Positions 54,793-63,407 are shown, counted from the stretch's first letter. The stretch: DNA of 64,000 bases from Oscillospiraceae bacterium (GCA_017847875.1 JAGASN010000020.1:94307-158306); one strand, 5' to 3'. A program made the numbers and translations. The notes: generated from the sequence alone by a model not told the origin.

Positions 54793-55185
54793 TTATTTTT
54801 CTCTGAAATTTTTTATTGAAAATGAAAGAACTGCAATTGCGAGAAGGGTTGCGGCATCTTCCCAATAAAGTTGGTCAACAAAAGTAAGGATAATTACTGC
54901 AACGCTCATGGCAAGGGGAATTGCTTTGAGCACCATATCAAAGGTATCCTTCTTTTCACCGTGCTCAGCCTTTGCGTCAGCGTTTGCCTGCAAAAGTTCG
55001 TCAACGGAAACTCCGAGGATTTCCGCAAGCTTCGGGAAGGTGTTTATGTCCGGGCAGGAAATGTCGCGTTCCCATTTTGAAACCGCCTTGTCCGTAATAT
55101 TGAGCATATTCGCAAGTTCAAGCTGGGTCATGTTTTTCGCTTTGCGAAGTTCAAAAATTTTTTGTCCCAATGTCTGTTTTTCCAT
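54793..55185 (-). CDS. XRE-family regulator with C-terminal membrane helices
   Basis: The 130-residue product has an HTH_3 domain (residues 5-62: LGQKIFELRKAKNMTQLELA, LNITDKAVSKWERDISCPD) and two C-terminal hydrophobic segments (about 85-125). Membrane-tethered XRE proteins of this shape are frequent in Firmicutes. The ATG at 55185 is chosen because it starts the canonical HTH; the frame continues upstream. Target unknown. Confidence 0.85.
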   Translation of the reverse strand: MEKQTLGQKIFELRKAKNMTQLELANMLNITDKAVSKWERDISCPDINTFPKLAEILGVSVDELLQANADAKAEHGEKKDTFDMVLKAIPLAMSVAVIILTFVDQLYWEDAATLLAIAVLSFSIKNFREK

Positions 55186-55387
55186 TAAAAAACATCTCCT
55201 TTCGATGATTCGATTATACCCCAACGTTCAAAATAACTCAACCGACGGTCGGTTTATTTTGCTGAACCGAAAGTTTAGCGAAAGTTTAGTGCCATTTTAA
55301 TTCCATAAATTTATTAAAACTGTGGACTAAAATCTTTTACTATGTTAAAATAGGGAAGGCTAAAACTCTGGCTTTGGAGGTGTTCTT

Positions 55388-56893
55388 ATGTACCTTAAAG
55401 ATACTCATAAAATCTGGCTTGCAACCGGCGAAAAAGCTGTTTTTCTCGAACCGGGAATGGCTAACCGCCATGGACTTATTGCCGGCGCAACCGGTACCGG
55501 AAAAACCGTTACCCTTAAAGTTATTGCGGAAAGCTTCAGCGATATGGGCGTTCCGGTTTTCCTCGGCGATATAAAAGGCGACCTTACCGGAATGATAAAT
55601 CCCGGAAAGGAAAACAAACATATCCGCAGAAGCATAGATAATATGGGTCTGGATTCTTTCAGCTATGGTTACGGAAGCTATCCGGTAAGATTTTTTGACG
55701 TTTACGGAAAAAAAGGTCACCCGGTCAGAACGACCGTCACCTCGATGGGTCCGGAACTTCTTTCAAGACTTCTTGAACTCACTCCGGTCCAGGACGGCGT
55801 TCTTCGAATCATTTTCAGAATTGCCGATGATGAAGAACTGCTCCTTTCCGATTTAAAAGACCTTCGGGCAATGGTTCAGTATGTCGGCGACAATGCAAAG
55901 GAATATAAGCTCACTTACGGAAACATCTCTCCCCAGAGCATCGGCGCAATCCAGCGTGCATTGCTCAAGCTTGAGGACGAGGGCGGAAACATCTTTTTCG
56001 GCGAGCCGGAACTGGATCTTTCCGATTGGATAGATTGGGACGAAAACGGCCGCGGAGTTATGAATATACTGGAATGCCAGGAACTTTTCCAGCATCCGCT
56101 TCTTTACGGAACCTTCCTTCTCTGGATGCTTTCGGAAGTTTATGAAATGTTCCCGGAAGCCGGTGACCTTGAAAAACCAAAACTCGCTTTCTTCTTTGAT
56201 GAAGCACATCTTCTCTTCGACGATGCGCCGAAGGCTCTTATCGAAACCATTGAAAGAATGGTTCGCCTTATCCGTTCAAAAGGCGTTTCCGTCTGGTTCA
56301 TAACCCAGAACCCTTCGGACGTTCCGGATTCCGTTCTCGGCCAGATAGGAAACCGCGTCCAGCACGGACTTCGCGCATATACCCCCGCGGACCAAAAAGC
56401 TCTTCGCGCCGCGGCAAATTCTTTCCGCGAAAACCCGAATTTCGATACGGAAGAAGCTCTTGTTTCCCTTGGAACGGGCGAAGCTCTTGTTTCCGTTCTT
56501 GATGAAAAAGGCGTTCCGACAATAGTCGAAAAAGCTAATATCCTCCCGCCAAGCAGTTCAATGGATGCCGCTTCCGAAGAGGAAGTTGAATCGGCAATAA
56601 AAGCAAGTCCGCTTTTCGGAAAATATGAGGAAACAAAGGACGAAAAATCCGCTTATGAAATCATAACCGAACAGCAGGAAAAAGAAGCGGAAGAAGAAAA
56701 GAAAGCCGCAGAAAAAGAAGCCAAGGAAAAAGAGAAAAAGGAAAAAGAAAAATCCAAGAAAAAAACTTCCAAGGCAACCAAAAAAGCGACCAGCGCATTC
56801 AACAAAACCGTCAACTCCGCCGCAAACACTATCGGACGCGAAGTCGGAAAGAAAATTGTCCGCGGAATTTTCGATACATTCTTCAAAGGATAA
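55388..56893 (+). CDS. HerA/YjgR-like ATPase (DUF853)
   Basis: The 501-residue product has Walker [10 protein letters not shown] (about 32-40), DIKGDLTGM and Walker [11 protein letters not shown], the layout of DUF853 HerA-related ATPases. The C-terminal 90 residues are a Lys/Glu-rich coiled tail ([14 protein letters not shown] and further), followed by a short hydrophobic helix-like end. Such proteins are thought to be translocases related to FtsK/HerA, but their role is not established. GGAGGTG precedes the ATG. Confidence 0.88.
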   Translation: MYLKDTHKIWLATGEKAVFLEPGMANRHGLIAGATGTGKTVTLKVIAESFSDMGVPVFLGDIKGDLTGMINPGKENKHIRRSIDNMGLDSFSYGYGSYPVRFFDVYGKKGHPVRTTVTSMGPELLSRLLELTPVQDGVLRIIFRIADDEELLLSDLKDLRAMVQYVGDNAKEYKLTYGNISPQSIGAIQRALLKLEDEGGNIFFGEPELDLSDWIDWDENGRGVMNILECQELFQHPLLYGTFLLWMLSEVYEMFPEAGDLEKPKLAFFFDEAHLLFDDAPKALIETIERMVRLIRSKGVSVWFITQNPSDVPDSVLGQIGNRVQHGLRAYTPADQKALRAAANSFRENPNFDTEEALVSLGTGEALVSVLDEKGVPTIVEKANILPPSSSMDAASEEEVESAIKASPLFGKYEETKDEKSAYEIITEQQEKEAEEEKKAAEKEAKEKEKKEKEKSKKKTSKATKKATSAFNKTVNSAANTIGREVGKKIVRGIFDTFFKG

Positions 56894-56904
56894 GGAGAAG
56901 AAAA

Positions 56905-57141
56905 ATGGATATCATTAAAGATAAAATAAACGAAATCGTTGAAAAAATTAAAAACGATAAAGATATTGCCGCAAAATTCAAAAAAGACCCCGTAACCACC
57001 GTTGAAGGCCTCATCGGAATCGATCTTCCGAACGACCAGATCGAAAAGATCGTTGACGGAATAAAAGCAAAAATCGCTTTTGATAAAATCGATATGGATA
57101 AAGTCGGCGACGTTCTTGGCGGACTTTTCGGCAAAAAATAA
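56905..57141 (+). CDS. Small helical protein downstream of the HerA-like gene
   Basis: A 78-residue protein with KFKKDPVTTVEGLIGIDLPNDQIE (described in pieces) and a C terminus VGDVLGGLFGKK. The Fxx-DP-xx-VExLIGI-LP pattern looks like nitrile-hydratase-type leader peptides, yet no RiPP maturation genes are nearby. AAGGAGAAG lies just before the ATG, 11 bases after the HerA-like stop, so it is cotranscribed with it. Confidence 0.75.
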   Translation: MDIIKDKINEIVEKIKNDKDIAAKFKKDPVTTVEGLIGIDLPNDQIEKIVDGIKAKIAFDKIDMDKVGDVLGGLFGKK

Positions 57142-57161
57142 GAAAAAGGGGAACTTTTACC

Positions 57162-59087
57162 GTGAATCCGAAGGTTTATTCCTCCGAAGATTTTGAATCA
57201 AAATATACCTATTCCGGCGATTTGGGCTTTTTCTGGTCGCCGGAAAAAACTTTTTTTCGCCTTTGGGCGCCTACCGCAACCGAAGCAAAACTCCGTCTTT
57301 ATAAAACCGGAGATTCCGCGGCAGAGGATTTGATAGAAGAAATCGATATGACAGCCGATGTTTCCGGAACCTGGGTTGCCGAAAAAAACGGCGATCTTAA
57401 CGGCGTTTATTATACTTTTTCCACCGTTGTTGAAGGAAAAGAAAGCGCCGAAGTTCCGGACCCTTATGCAAGGGCACTTGGAACCAACGGAAAACGTTCC
57501 ATGGTCGTCGATCTTTCCTCAACAAATCCAAAAGGCTGGGAAAACGACAAAGGCGTTTTTTATGATAAAAACATAACCGACGCAATTCTTTATGAACTCC
57601 ATGTCCGCGATCTTTCAATGGACGAAAGTTCCGGAATTTTTAATAAAGGAAAATTCCTCGGAGTTTCCGAAACCGGAACAAAAACTCCCGGCGGAATTTC
57701 CACCGGTCTTGACCATATAAAAGAACTCGGCGTTACCCATATCCATTTTCTCCCGAGTTTTGATTACGGTTCCGTTGATGAATCAAAACCGGAAGAAAAT
57801 CAGTTCAACTGGGGATATGACCCCATGAACTTCAACATTCCGGAAGGCTCATATTCAACCGCACCGGAAAAAGGCGAAGTCCGCATTTCCGAAATGAAAA
57901 AAATGGTGCAGAAACTTCACGAAAACGGAATCGGCGTTGTTATGGATATGGTCTATAACCACGTTTTCCATGCGGATGAATTTTGCGTCAACGTTCTTGT
58001 TCCCGGATATTTCAGCAGAATCGATGAAAACGGAGTTTATTCCGATGGTTCCGGCTGCGGAAACGATACCGCTTCGGAACGAAGTATGGTAAAAAAATAT
58101 ATCGTGGATTCGGTAAAATATTGGGCGGACGAATATCATATCGACGGTTTCCGTTTTGATCTTTCCGGCCTTCTCGATATTGCAACAATGAACGAAATAA
58201 CCGAGGCGGTACACCCGACCCACCCGAATGTGATTTTCTATTGCGAAGGCTGGAATATGCAAACAAAGGTGACAAAACCGATTGTTGAACTTGCGAACCA
58301 GTATAATTCCGAAAAAATGCCCGGCTGTTCTTTTTTCAGCGATACAATAAGGGATTTCCTTATCGGAACGGCGTTTGATGCAGAAGAAAAAGGCTTTATT
58401 ACGGGAAAGGAACTCCATGGTTCACTTTTGGGAAAATGTTTCCGGGGAATGCCGGATTGGTGCAAAAACCCAAGCAAATGCGTAAACTACGTTTCCTGCC
58501 ACGATGGTTACACCCTTTTCGACAGAATTTCCGTTGCCCTTCCAAAAGCGGATTTTTCCGAAAAAATCCGCCGAAGCAACCTTGCCGCGGCGGTTTATAT
58601 GCTTTCCCAAGGGGTTCCGCTTTTCCTTGCCGGGGAAGAAATGCTCCGCAGCAAAACAAAACCGGACGGAAGTTTTGAGCACAACAGCTATAAAAGCCCG
58701 GATTCCGTCAACAGCATTAAATGGAGCAATCTTGAAAAACCGGAATATAAAAAGGTTTTTGAATATTATAAAGGTCTTATAAGCTTCAGAAAAGCCCACG
58801 GAGCCTTAAGAATGAAAACCCCGGGCGAAGTTTATTCCCACGTTACGGACGTAAGAACCGGCGAAATAAACGTTCCCGCTTTCCATATCTGGGGAAACGT
58901 AAACGGCGAAACCGCCGAAGCGATTTTTATCGCGTTCAATGCGGAAACCGAAGAAAAGGAAATCTATCTTCCTGTTGGAAAATGGAGCGTGCGGATTTTT
59001 GACGAAACCGCCGGAACCGAGCACCTTTTCTTTGCGGAAGAAAAAATAAAAATTCCTGCTCTTTCCGCGGCAGTTATGATAAAATAA
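57162..59087 (+). CDS. pulA: Type I pullulanase (GH13)
   Basis: Cleaves alpha-1,6 links in pullulan/glycogen-type glucans. The 641-residue product has an N-terminal beta-sandwich (CBM48-like, FFRLWAPTATEAKLRLY), then the catalytic barrel with FNWGYDPMNFNIPEGSYS, DGFRFDLSGLLD (nucleophile Asp), VIFYCEGWNM (acid/base Glu) and NYVSCHDGYTLFDRI (third Asp). No signal peptide, so it acts on intracellular glycogen or imported dextrins. GTG start behind AAGGGG. Confidence 0.95.
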   Translation: MNPKVYSSEDFESKYTYSGDLGFFWSPEKTFFRLWAPTATEAKLRLYKTGDSAAEDLIEEIDMTADVSGTWVAEKNGDLNGVYYTFSTVVEGKESAEVPDPYARALGTNGKRSMVVDLSSTNPKGWENDKGVFYDKNITDAILYELHVRDLSMDESSGIFNKGKFLGVSETGTKTPGGISTGLDHIKELGVTHIHFLPSFDYGSVDESKPEENQFNWGYDPMNFNIPEGSYSTAPEKGEVRISEMKKMVQKLHENGIGVVMDMVYNHVFHADEFCVNVLVPGYFSRIDENGVYSDGSGCGNDTASERSMVKKYIVDSVKYWADEYHIDGFRFDLSGLLDIATMNEITEAVHPTHPNVIFYCEGWNMQTKVTKPIVELANQYNSEKMPGCSFFSDTIRDFLIGTAFDAEEKGFITGKELHGSLLGKCFRGMPDWCKNPSKCVNYVSCHDGYTLFDRISVALPKADFSEKIRRSNLAAAVYMLSQGVPLFLAGEEMLRSKTKPDGSFEHNSYKSPDSVNSIKWSNLEKPEYKKVFEYYKGLISFRKAHGALRMKTPGEVYSHVTDVRTGEINVPAFHIWGNVNGETAEAIFIAFNAETEEKEIYLPVGKWSVRIFDETAGTEHLFFAEEKIKIPALSAAVMIK

Positions 59088-59091
59088 AAAG

Positions 59092-59118
59092 AACGGACTG
59101 CTTTGCAGTCCGTTTTTT
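59092..59118. terminator. Bidirectional terminator
   Basis: AACGGACTGC-TTT-GCAGTCCGTT, between convergent pulA and hydrolase genes. Confidence 0.9.
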
Positions 59119-59119
59119 G

Positions 59120-60028
59120 TTATAATCCGTATTTTTCAAAAAGGGAATAATAAAGCTTTTCATATCTTTCTGTATCAACAAGAAAGCTGACCCCGTGGGC
59201 GGCATTTGGAAAAGTTTCAAAAGTTATCATTTTCGGGTTTGCGGAATAAATTTTTTCGCTCATATAACAGGGAACAAAATCGTCCTCTTCGCCGTGAACA
59301 AGAAGAATCGGAACTTTTGTGTTCCTGACGGCTTTTTCCGCGCCTTCGCCGGAAAGTTTAAGGTTCCCGAAAAGCCTTGCGCCAAGGCGGACAAAAGGCA
59401 TTCCGATTTTCGGCGGAATTCCCATCTCCTTACATTGAAGAGCGATTATTTCTTCCGGAGAAGAATATGGACAATCCGCAACAATACATTTTACGTTTTT
59501 CGGAAGATCAAGTTCCGAAGCCATAAGAACCGTTGCCGCGCCCATGGAAACTCCGGTTAGCATTATCGGAACATCGCCGAAGCGTTCCAGAGCGTATTTT
59601 ATCCATTCAAAGCAGTCATATTTTTCCTTGATTCCGAAACAAATGGTCGTTCCTTCGCTTTTTCCGCCTGCCCTTTGGTCAACAACAAGAAGATTGCGCC
59701 CCATTTTCCGGGCAAGAGAAAAACCGCCGGAAAAATCGCGGACTGCGGTGCTCCGGTAACCGTGGAACTGAATCTGAATCGGCGCGGAATCCGAAAGATG
59801 ATAATATCTTGCGAAAAGTTTGAGCCCGTCAAAGGTGGTTATGGAAACTTCCTCAAAAGGAACCGCTTCCATTTCTCCGATAAGCCTTTTTATTTCCGGA
59901 TTGACTTTTGTATATTGGGGCGTATCCGGAAGAAGATGGGTTTTGCTTCGCTTTTTCGGCGAAGAATAAAAAGCTTTCCGATAGGAAAGATATGAAATCA
60001 AAAGAATAAGGAGTAAAAGGGTTATCAT
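59120..60028 (-). CDS. Membrane-anchored alpha/beta hydrolase
   Basis: The 302-residue product has an N-terminal membrane helix (about 2-20), then an alpha/beta hydrolase fold with QFHGYRSTAVRD (oxyanion HG), the nucleophile elbow GVSMGAATV, VHGEEDDFVPCYMSEKI (acid Asp) and NAAHGVSFL (His). It resembles BAAT/YsgA-like serine hydrolases. The substrate is not readable. Own start with GAGGCGG. Confidence 0.9.
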   Translation of the reverse strand: MITLLLLILLISYLSYRKAFYSSPKKRSKTHLLPDTPQYTKVNPEIKRLIGEMEAVPFEEVSITTFDGLKLFARYYHLSDSAPIQIQFHGYRSTAVRDFSGGFSLARKMGRNLLVVDQRAGGKSEGTTICFGIKEKYDCFEWIKYALERFGDVPIMLTGVSMGAATVLMASELDLPKNVKCIVADCPYSSPEEIIALQCKEMGIPPKIGMPFVRLGARLFGNLKLSGEGAEKAVRNTKVPILLVHGEEDDFVPCYMSEKIYSANPKMITFETFPNAAHGVSFLVDTERYEKLYYSLFEKYGL

Positions 60029-60171
60029 TTTCCGCCTCGGTTAAAAATGTTTTTTTAATTATAGCACTTATTGCAATAAAAAAACATAAAAAATAAATGT
60101 AAATTTTTATTGAAAAAGAAGATTTTTAAAATGATATATGATAAAATAAAAAATCCAAAGGAGGGATAAAT

Positions 60172-60825
60172 TTGCAATATCTTATAACTTTCCTTGAAGG
60201 AATTATTTCGTTCATTTCGCCGTGTATGCTTCCGATGCTTCCGATATATGTTTCATATTTTGCCGGAGGCGCGGAGAAAAAAGAAAATATATTAAAAAGA
60301 GCAATTTGTTTTGTGCTAGGTTTTACGGTTGTTTTCGGCGTTCTTGGGGTTTTTGCCGGAACGCTCGGCGGTTTTCTTTCAAAATATCAGACCGCTGTAA
60401 ACATTGTCACCGGCGGCGCAGTAATAGTTTTCGGGCTTGTCTATCTTGAAGTTTTCAACCTTCCGTTTTTTAAAGGAATGGGGAATTTTAAAATGCTCGA
60501 AGGAGCCTTCGGCGCTTTTTTGTTCGGAATGATATATTCCGTAAGCCTCACACCCTGCGTGGGAGCTTTTCTCGGTTCCGCACTGATGCTTGCTTCAAAT
60601 TCCGGAACGGCTTTACAGGGGCTTCTGCTTCTTGTGGTGTATTCTCTCGGGCTTGGAATTCCGTTCGTTTTTTCGGCGGTTCTTCTCAACAAGCTTTCTG
60701 CCGCTTTCGATTTTATCAAAAAACATTACGGGATCATAAACAAAATCTGCGGAATTTTTTTGATAATCGTCGGTGTTTCGATGATGTTCGGCTGGCTTGG
60801 CGCCCTTCTTGCGCTTTTTAACTGA
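60172..60825 (+). CDS. CcdA/DsbD-type thiol-disulfide electron carrier
   Basis: Moves reducing equivalents from cytoplasmic thioredoxin across the membrane. The 217-residue, six-helix protein has the paired Cys sites ISPCMLPMLPIYVSYF and LTPCVGAFLGSALM. It starts with TTG behind AAAGGAGGG. The gene for a TlpA-like protein follows 13 bases later, and the two form an operon. Confidence 0.93.
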   Translation: MQYLITFLEGIISFISPCMLPMLPIYVSYFAGGAEKKENILKRAICFVLGFTVVFGVLGVFAGTLGGFLSKYQTAVNIVTGGAVIVFGLVYLEVFNLPFFKGMGNFKMLEGAFGAFLFGMIYSVSLTPCVGAFLGSALMLASNSGTALQGLLLLVVYSLGLGIPFVFSAVLLNKLSAAFDFIKKHYGIINKICGIFLIIVGVSMMFGWLGALLALFN

Positions 60826-60838
60826 AAGGGGATTTTTT

Positions 60839-61393
60839 ATGAATAAAGTAAAATATGCGATAATCGTTCTCTGCGCTGCGGCGCTTCTTCTTGCCGCGGT
60901 TATCGGTTATGAATATCTTTCTGCAAATTATGATAATGAAGTTCCTTCCCAAAACGCTTCTTCCTCCGAAGCAGTGATGGCTCCGGATTTTACCGTTTTT
61001 GATGGGGAAGGGAACCCGGTCAGCTTTTCGGATTTTTCCGGAAAACCTGTTGTGATAAATTTTTGGGCAACCTGGTGCGGATACTGCGTTAAGGAAATGC
61101 CTTCTTTCGAAAAGGCCTTCGAAGAATTCGGCGATGAAGTTGTTTTTATGATGATAAACGTCACCGACGGTTATCAGGAAACCAAAGAAGATGCGGTGAA
61201 ATTTGTTGAGGAAAAAGGCTATACTTTCCCGGTTTATTATGATACCGAACTTTCCGCGTCCGGTGTTTACGGAGCAAGTTCTCTTCCGGCAACAGCATTC
61301 ATAAACGCAGACGGCGAACTTGTTCACGGACAGCTCGGAATGTTAAGCGAAGAAACCCTTTATGGTTTCATTGAAAAACTTCTTGAAAAATAA
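60839..61393 (+). CDS. TlpA/ResA-like membrane-anchored thioredoxin
   Basis: Extracytoplasmic reductase fed by CcdA. The 184-residue product has an N-terminal anchor helix (about 5-23), then the thioredoxin domain with APDFTVFDGEGNPVSF, FWATWCGYCVKEMPSF (active site WCGYC) and the cis-Pro loop SSLPATAFI. Chosen start follows GGGGATTTTT-ATG (60839); a longer frame overlaps the CcdA gene. It may serve cytochrome-free extracytosolic thiols or sporulation (StoA-like). Confidence 0.92.
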   Translation: MNKVKYAIIVLCAAALLLAAVIGYEYLSANYDNEVPSQNASSSEAVMAPDFTVFDGEGNPVSFSDFSGKPVVINFWATWCGYCVKEMPSFEKAFEEFGDEVVFMMINVTDGYQETKEDAVKFVEEKGYTFPVYYDTELSASGVYGASSLPATAFINADGELVHGQLGMLSEETLYGFIEKLLEK

Positions 61394-61778
61394 AAAAAGC
61401 GCCCCTTTGGCGCAAACATAAACAAATGAAATGACCCTTGAATTATCGCATCTTTCACCTACGATAAAGCAAGGGTCATTTCTGTTCTATTTTAGTATCT
61501 AACATCAATTTGACCTCTCTTTCTACAGTTTCGTACATTCGACTCGTTGTCTTCGGCTGATTACAATTTCCGGACGCTTCTTACTTTAAGCCTATAAATA
61601 AAAATGCGTTAATCAAAAGTTGGGACCTGATTTTATGCCGGAAACCTTTTTACCAAAGGTGGTAACGGTTTTTCCTCTGAAAGCTTTTCTTCAAAAATTA
61701 AAGCTTTCAATGTTTAATTGTACATTGGAATCATCCTTTCTGTGACTTAAATATACCACCTTTTTCCGGCTTTTTCAA
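61392..61778 (-). ncRNA. Tandem structured RNA unit A
   Basis: Minus-strand unit with promoter TTGAAA-17-TATATT (61778-61750, extended TGG), a 5' RBS-like AGAAAGGATGAT before ATG-TAC-AAT-TAA, a hairpin GAAAGCTTT..AAAGCTTTC, then AGAGAGGT before a 9-codon ORF MLDTKIEQK (61505-61476), whose stop lies in the stem AAATGACCCTTG..CAAGGGTCATTT (61481-61429), inner stem TTATCG..CGATAA, and a terminator GCGCC..GGGGCGC with T7 (61413-61392). About 350 bases. No protein gene otherwise. Confidence 0.65.
61476..61505 (-). CDS. Conserved 9-codon micro-ORF, unit A
   Basis: MLDTKIEQK with GAAAGAGAGGT 8-10 bases upstream. It recurs as MLDTKIEQK in unit B and MLDFKSSQK in unit C at the same place. Translation is not proven. 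Confidence 0.45.
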   Translation of the reverse strand: MLDTKIEQK

Positions 61779-61843
61779 TCCGCAATATTGCACTAAGTTA
61801 AAGCGATAAAGTTATGCAAAACACAGAAATTGTATCTGCACTA

Positions 61844-61907
61844 TTGACATTTGTTCTTTGGAGGAGTATATTAAAAATGCTGGGCGGCCAAAAGGCCGTC
61901 TTTTTTT
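61844..61907 (+). promoter_or_regulatory. Plus-strand promoter followed at once by a terminator, unit A
   Basis: TTGACA-17-TATATT (61844-61872), then hairpin GGCGGCC-AAAA-GGCCGTC and T7 (61883-61907). The transcript would be only about 30 bases. Confidence 0.55.
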
Positions 61908-61955
61908 GTTATTTGGCCGGGAAAGGGAACCGCCGGAAAGTTTTTTATATAAAAT

Positions 61956-62375
61956 AAAAAAAGCGCCCATTCGGCGCAAACAAAGACAAATGAAATGACC
62001 CTTGAATTATCGCATCTTTCACCTACGATAAAGCAAGGGTCATTTCTGTTCTATTTTAGTATCTAACATCATTTTAACCTCTCTTTCTTTTTATTCGGAT
62101 GTTCTGCTGCTGCCTTCGTATGTCAATTTTTTTCTTGTTCCTATTAACACTTCTTTTGTCTTTCTTTTCCCCTTAAGCGGGTTGATCTTGATGCTGGAAC
62201 TTTTTTTATTTTTTGTTCTTTCCGAAGGTCAGCGATTTTTTAAACTCAGATTTCTTTTTTTGAATTTCTTCTTTATCTTGTTTTTATTTTAAATCTGAGT
62301 TCCTGATGTTTATTTGTACATCGGGTATCATCCTTTCTGTGATTTAAATATACCACGGTTTTTTCGTTTTTTCAA
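61956..62375 (-). ncRNA. Tandem structured RNA unit B
   Basis: Same plan as unit A: promoter TTGAAA-17-TATATT (62375-62347), AGAAAGGATGAT before ATG-TAC-AAA-TAA, hairpin AACTCAGATTT..AAATCTGAGTT, GAAAGAGAGGTT before MLDTKIEQK (62069-62040), stem AAATGACCCTTG..CAAGGGTCATTT (62045-61993), terminator GCGCCGAATGGGCGC and T7 (61977-61956). The middle differs from A in sequence but again forms a hairpin. Confidence 0.65.
62040..62069 (-). CDS. Conserved 9-codon micro-ORF, unit B
   Basis: MLDTKIEQK, identical to unit A, with one extra ATG directly upstream. The stop overlaps the start of the conserved stem. Confidence 0.45.
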   Translation of the reverse strand: MLDTKIEQK

Positions 62376-62450
62376 TCCGCAATTCCGCACGAAAATTCTG
62401 TTTTTTGTTTGTGCAATAAGTATAAATTACCATTAAAATGTTGAAAGTTA

Positions 62451-62517
62451 TTGACATTTATATTAGTTTTTGCTAAATTTAATATGTTATCCGGCTCAAA
62501 AGCCGGATATTTTTTTA
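62451..62517 (+). promoter_or_regulatory. Plus-strand promoter followed at once by a terminator, unit B
   Basis: TTGACA-17-TAAATT (62451-62479), then ATCCGGCT-CAAA-AGCCGGAT and T7 (62489-62516). Confidence 0.5.
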
Positions 62518-62534
62518 TGCTTAATTTCGGGCAC

Positions 62535-62886
62535 AAAAAAACGCCCCGGCGGGCGAACGAAAAAACCTTATAAATGAGAAATAACCCTTGACCGAATGTA
62601 TCTTTCACCTACATCAGCCAAGGGTTATTTCTGTGAACTCTTAAAATCTAGCATATTTCAACCTCTCTTTCTTCTGATACCGAAGCCTTCGTATCACCAT
62701 TAACAAGTTTCCGTTTTTTTGTTTGTATTGCACTTCTTCTAACAGCTTTTTCCGAAACTTTTTAACCGAAGGTCATTCGATCCCTTTTTCAAGAAAACCC
62801 TTCTTTACGAGTTTTCTTTTTTCATTTGTACATTGGAATCATCCTTTCTGTGATTTAAATATACCACTCTTTTTCTGTTTTTTCAA
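62535..62886 (-). ncRNA. Tandem structured RNA unit C
   Basis: Promoter TTGAAA-17-TATATT (62886-62858), AGAAAGGATGAT before ATG-TAC-AAA-TGA, hairpin GAAAAC..GTTTTC, GAAAGAGAGGTT before MLDFKSSQK (62654-62625), stem AAATAACCCTTG..CAAGGGTTATTT (62630-62579) with inner ATGT..ACAT, terminator CGCCC..GGGGCG and T7 (62555-62535). The outer stem has a G-C to A-T pair change against A and B, on both arms. Confidence 0.65.
62625..62654 (-). CDS. Conserved 9-codon micro-ORF, unit C
   Basis: MLDFKSSQK; first three and last two residues match units A and B, and the length is the same. Confidence 0.45.
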   Translation of the reverse strand: MLDFKSSQK

Positions 62887-62961
62887 TCCGCAATACCTTA
62901 CGAAAAAACCTGAATTGCTTTGTGCAAAAAGTATAATTTAAGCACAAAATGTTGAAAACTA

Positions 62962-63024
62962 TTGACATTTAAAACAAGTTTTGGTATATTATTATCGTTG
63001 GGTCGGCGAAAAGCCGGCTTTTTT
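62962..63024 (+). promoter_or_regulatory. Plus-strand promoter followed at once by a terminator, unit C
   Basis: TTGACA-17-TATATT (62962-62990), then GTCGGC-GAAAA-GCCGGC and T6 (63002-63024). Confidence 0.55.
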
Positions 63025-63029
63025 GTTTC

Positions 63030-63254
63030 CTAAATTTCTCTGGCAAGCTTCAGAAGATAGTTCATTTTTGCCTTCTGGGCGTTATGTTCAAAAATTGCGG
63101 ATTCAAGAAGGTATTCGTCGGTTGTAAGGTTAAAAACAGTTTCCGTTTGCCGGATTTCCGCTTCAAGATTTTCAATGTCTTCCCGAAGGCGGTCCCTTTT
63201 TTCTTTTTTCTTTTTCAAAAGTTCTTTTTCTTTTCGTTTTTTTAAAATATTCAT
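63030..63254 (-). CDS. DUF2508 (YaaL-like) small protein
   Basis: The 74-residue, highly charged helical product ends with DEYLLESAIFEHNAQKAKMNYLLKLAREI (in pieces), which fits the DUF2508/YaaL family of Firmicutes. The N terminus is a Lys-rich coiled coil. The ATG at 63254 follows GGAGGCGAT. Function is not known; YaaL is encoded next to bofA in Bacillus, but no bofA is seen here. Confidence 0.75.
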   Translation of the reverse strand: MNILKKRKEKELLKKKKEKRDRLREDIENLEAEIRQTETVFNLTTDEYLLESAIFEHNAQKAKMNYLLKLAREI

Positions 63255-63322
63255 AAAAAATCGCCTCCGCTTTAATCTTATTGAAAAGTTTTGGCGGATA
63301 TGATTTTTTTTATTCAAAAAGT

Positions 63323-63351
63323 TTGACAAAAACATTTTATGACGCTATAAT
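63323..63351 (+). promoter_or_regulatory. Promoter of the tRNA-Pro region
   Basis: TTGACA (63323-63328) and TATAAT (63346-63351), 17-base spacer, 20 bases before the tRNA-Pro 5' fragment. Confidence 0.85.
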
Positions 63352-63370
63352 ATTATAGTTAATTTAATAC

Positions 63371-63407
63371 CGAGGTGTAGCGCAATTGGTAGCGCGCCTG
63401 CTTTGGG
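63371..63407 (+). pseudogene. Duplicated 5' half of tRNA-Pro
   Basis: 37 bases identical to 63566-63602, that is tRNA-Pro from its first base into the anticodon loop (ending TTTGGG). The downstream half is replaced by the structured element. It lies directly after the promoter. Confidence 0.9.

Noticed and set aside
56905..57141. RiPP precursor gene
   Set aside because: Only the leader-like pattern supports it; no cyclase, radical SAM or transporter gene is adjacent, so I left it as a small protein.
61861..61952. A 26-codon plus-strand ORF beginning ATGCTGGGC after GGAGGAG in unit A
   Set aside because: The same place in units B and C shows no ribosome site or similar peptide, and the ORF runs through a terminator hairpin.
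61392..63024. CRISPR array
   Set aside because: The repeats are about 400-560 bases with diverged interiors, not 25-40 base repeats with unique spacers, and no cas gene is present.
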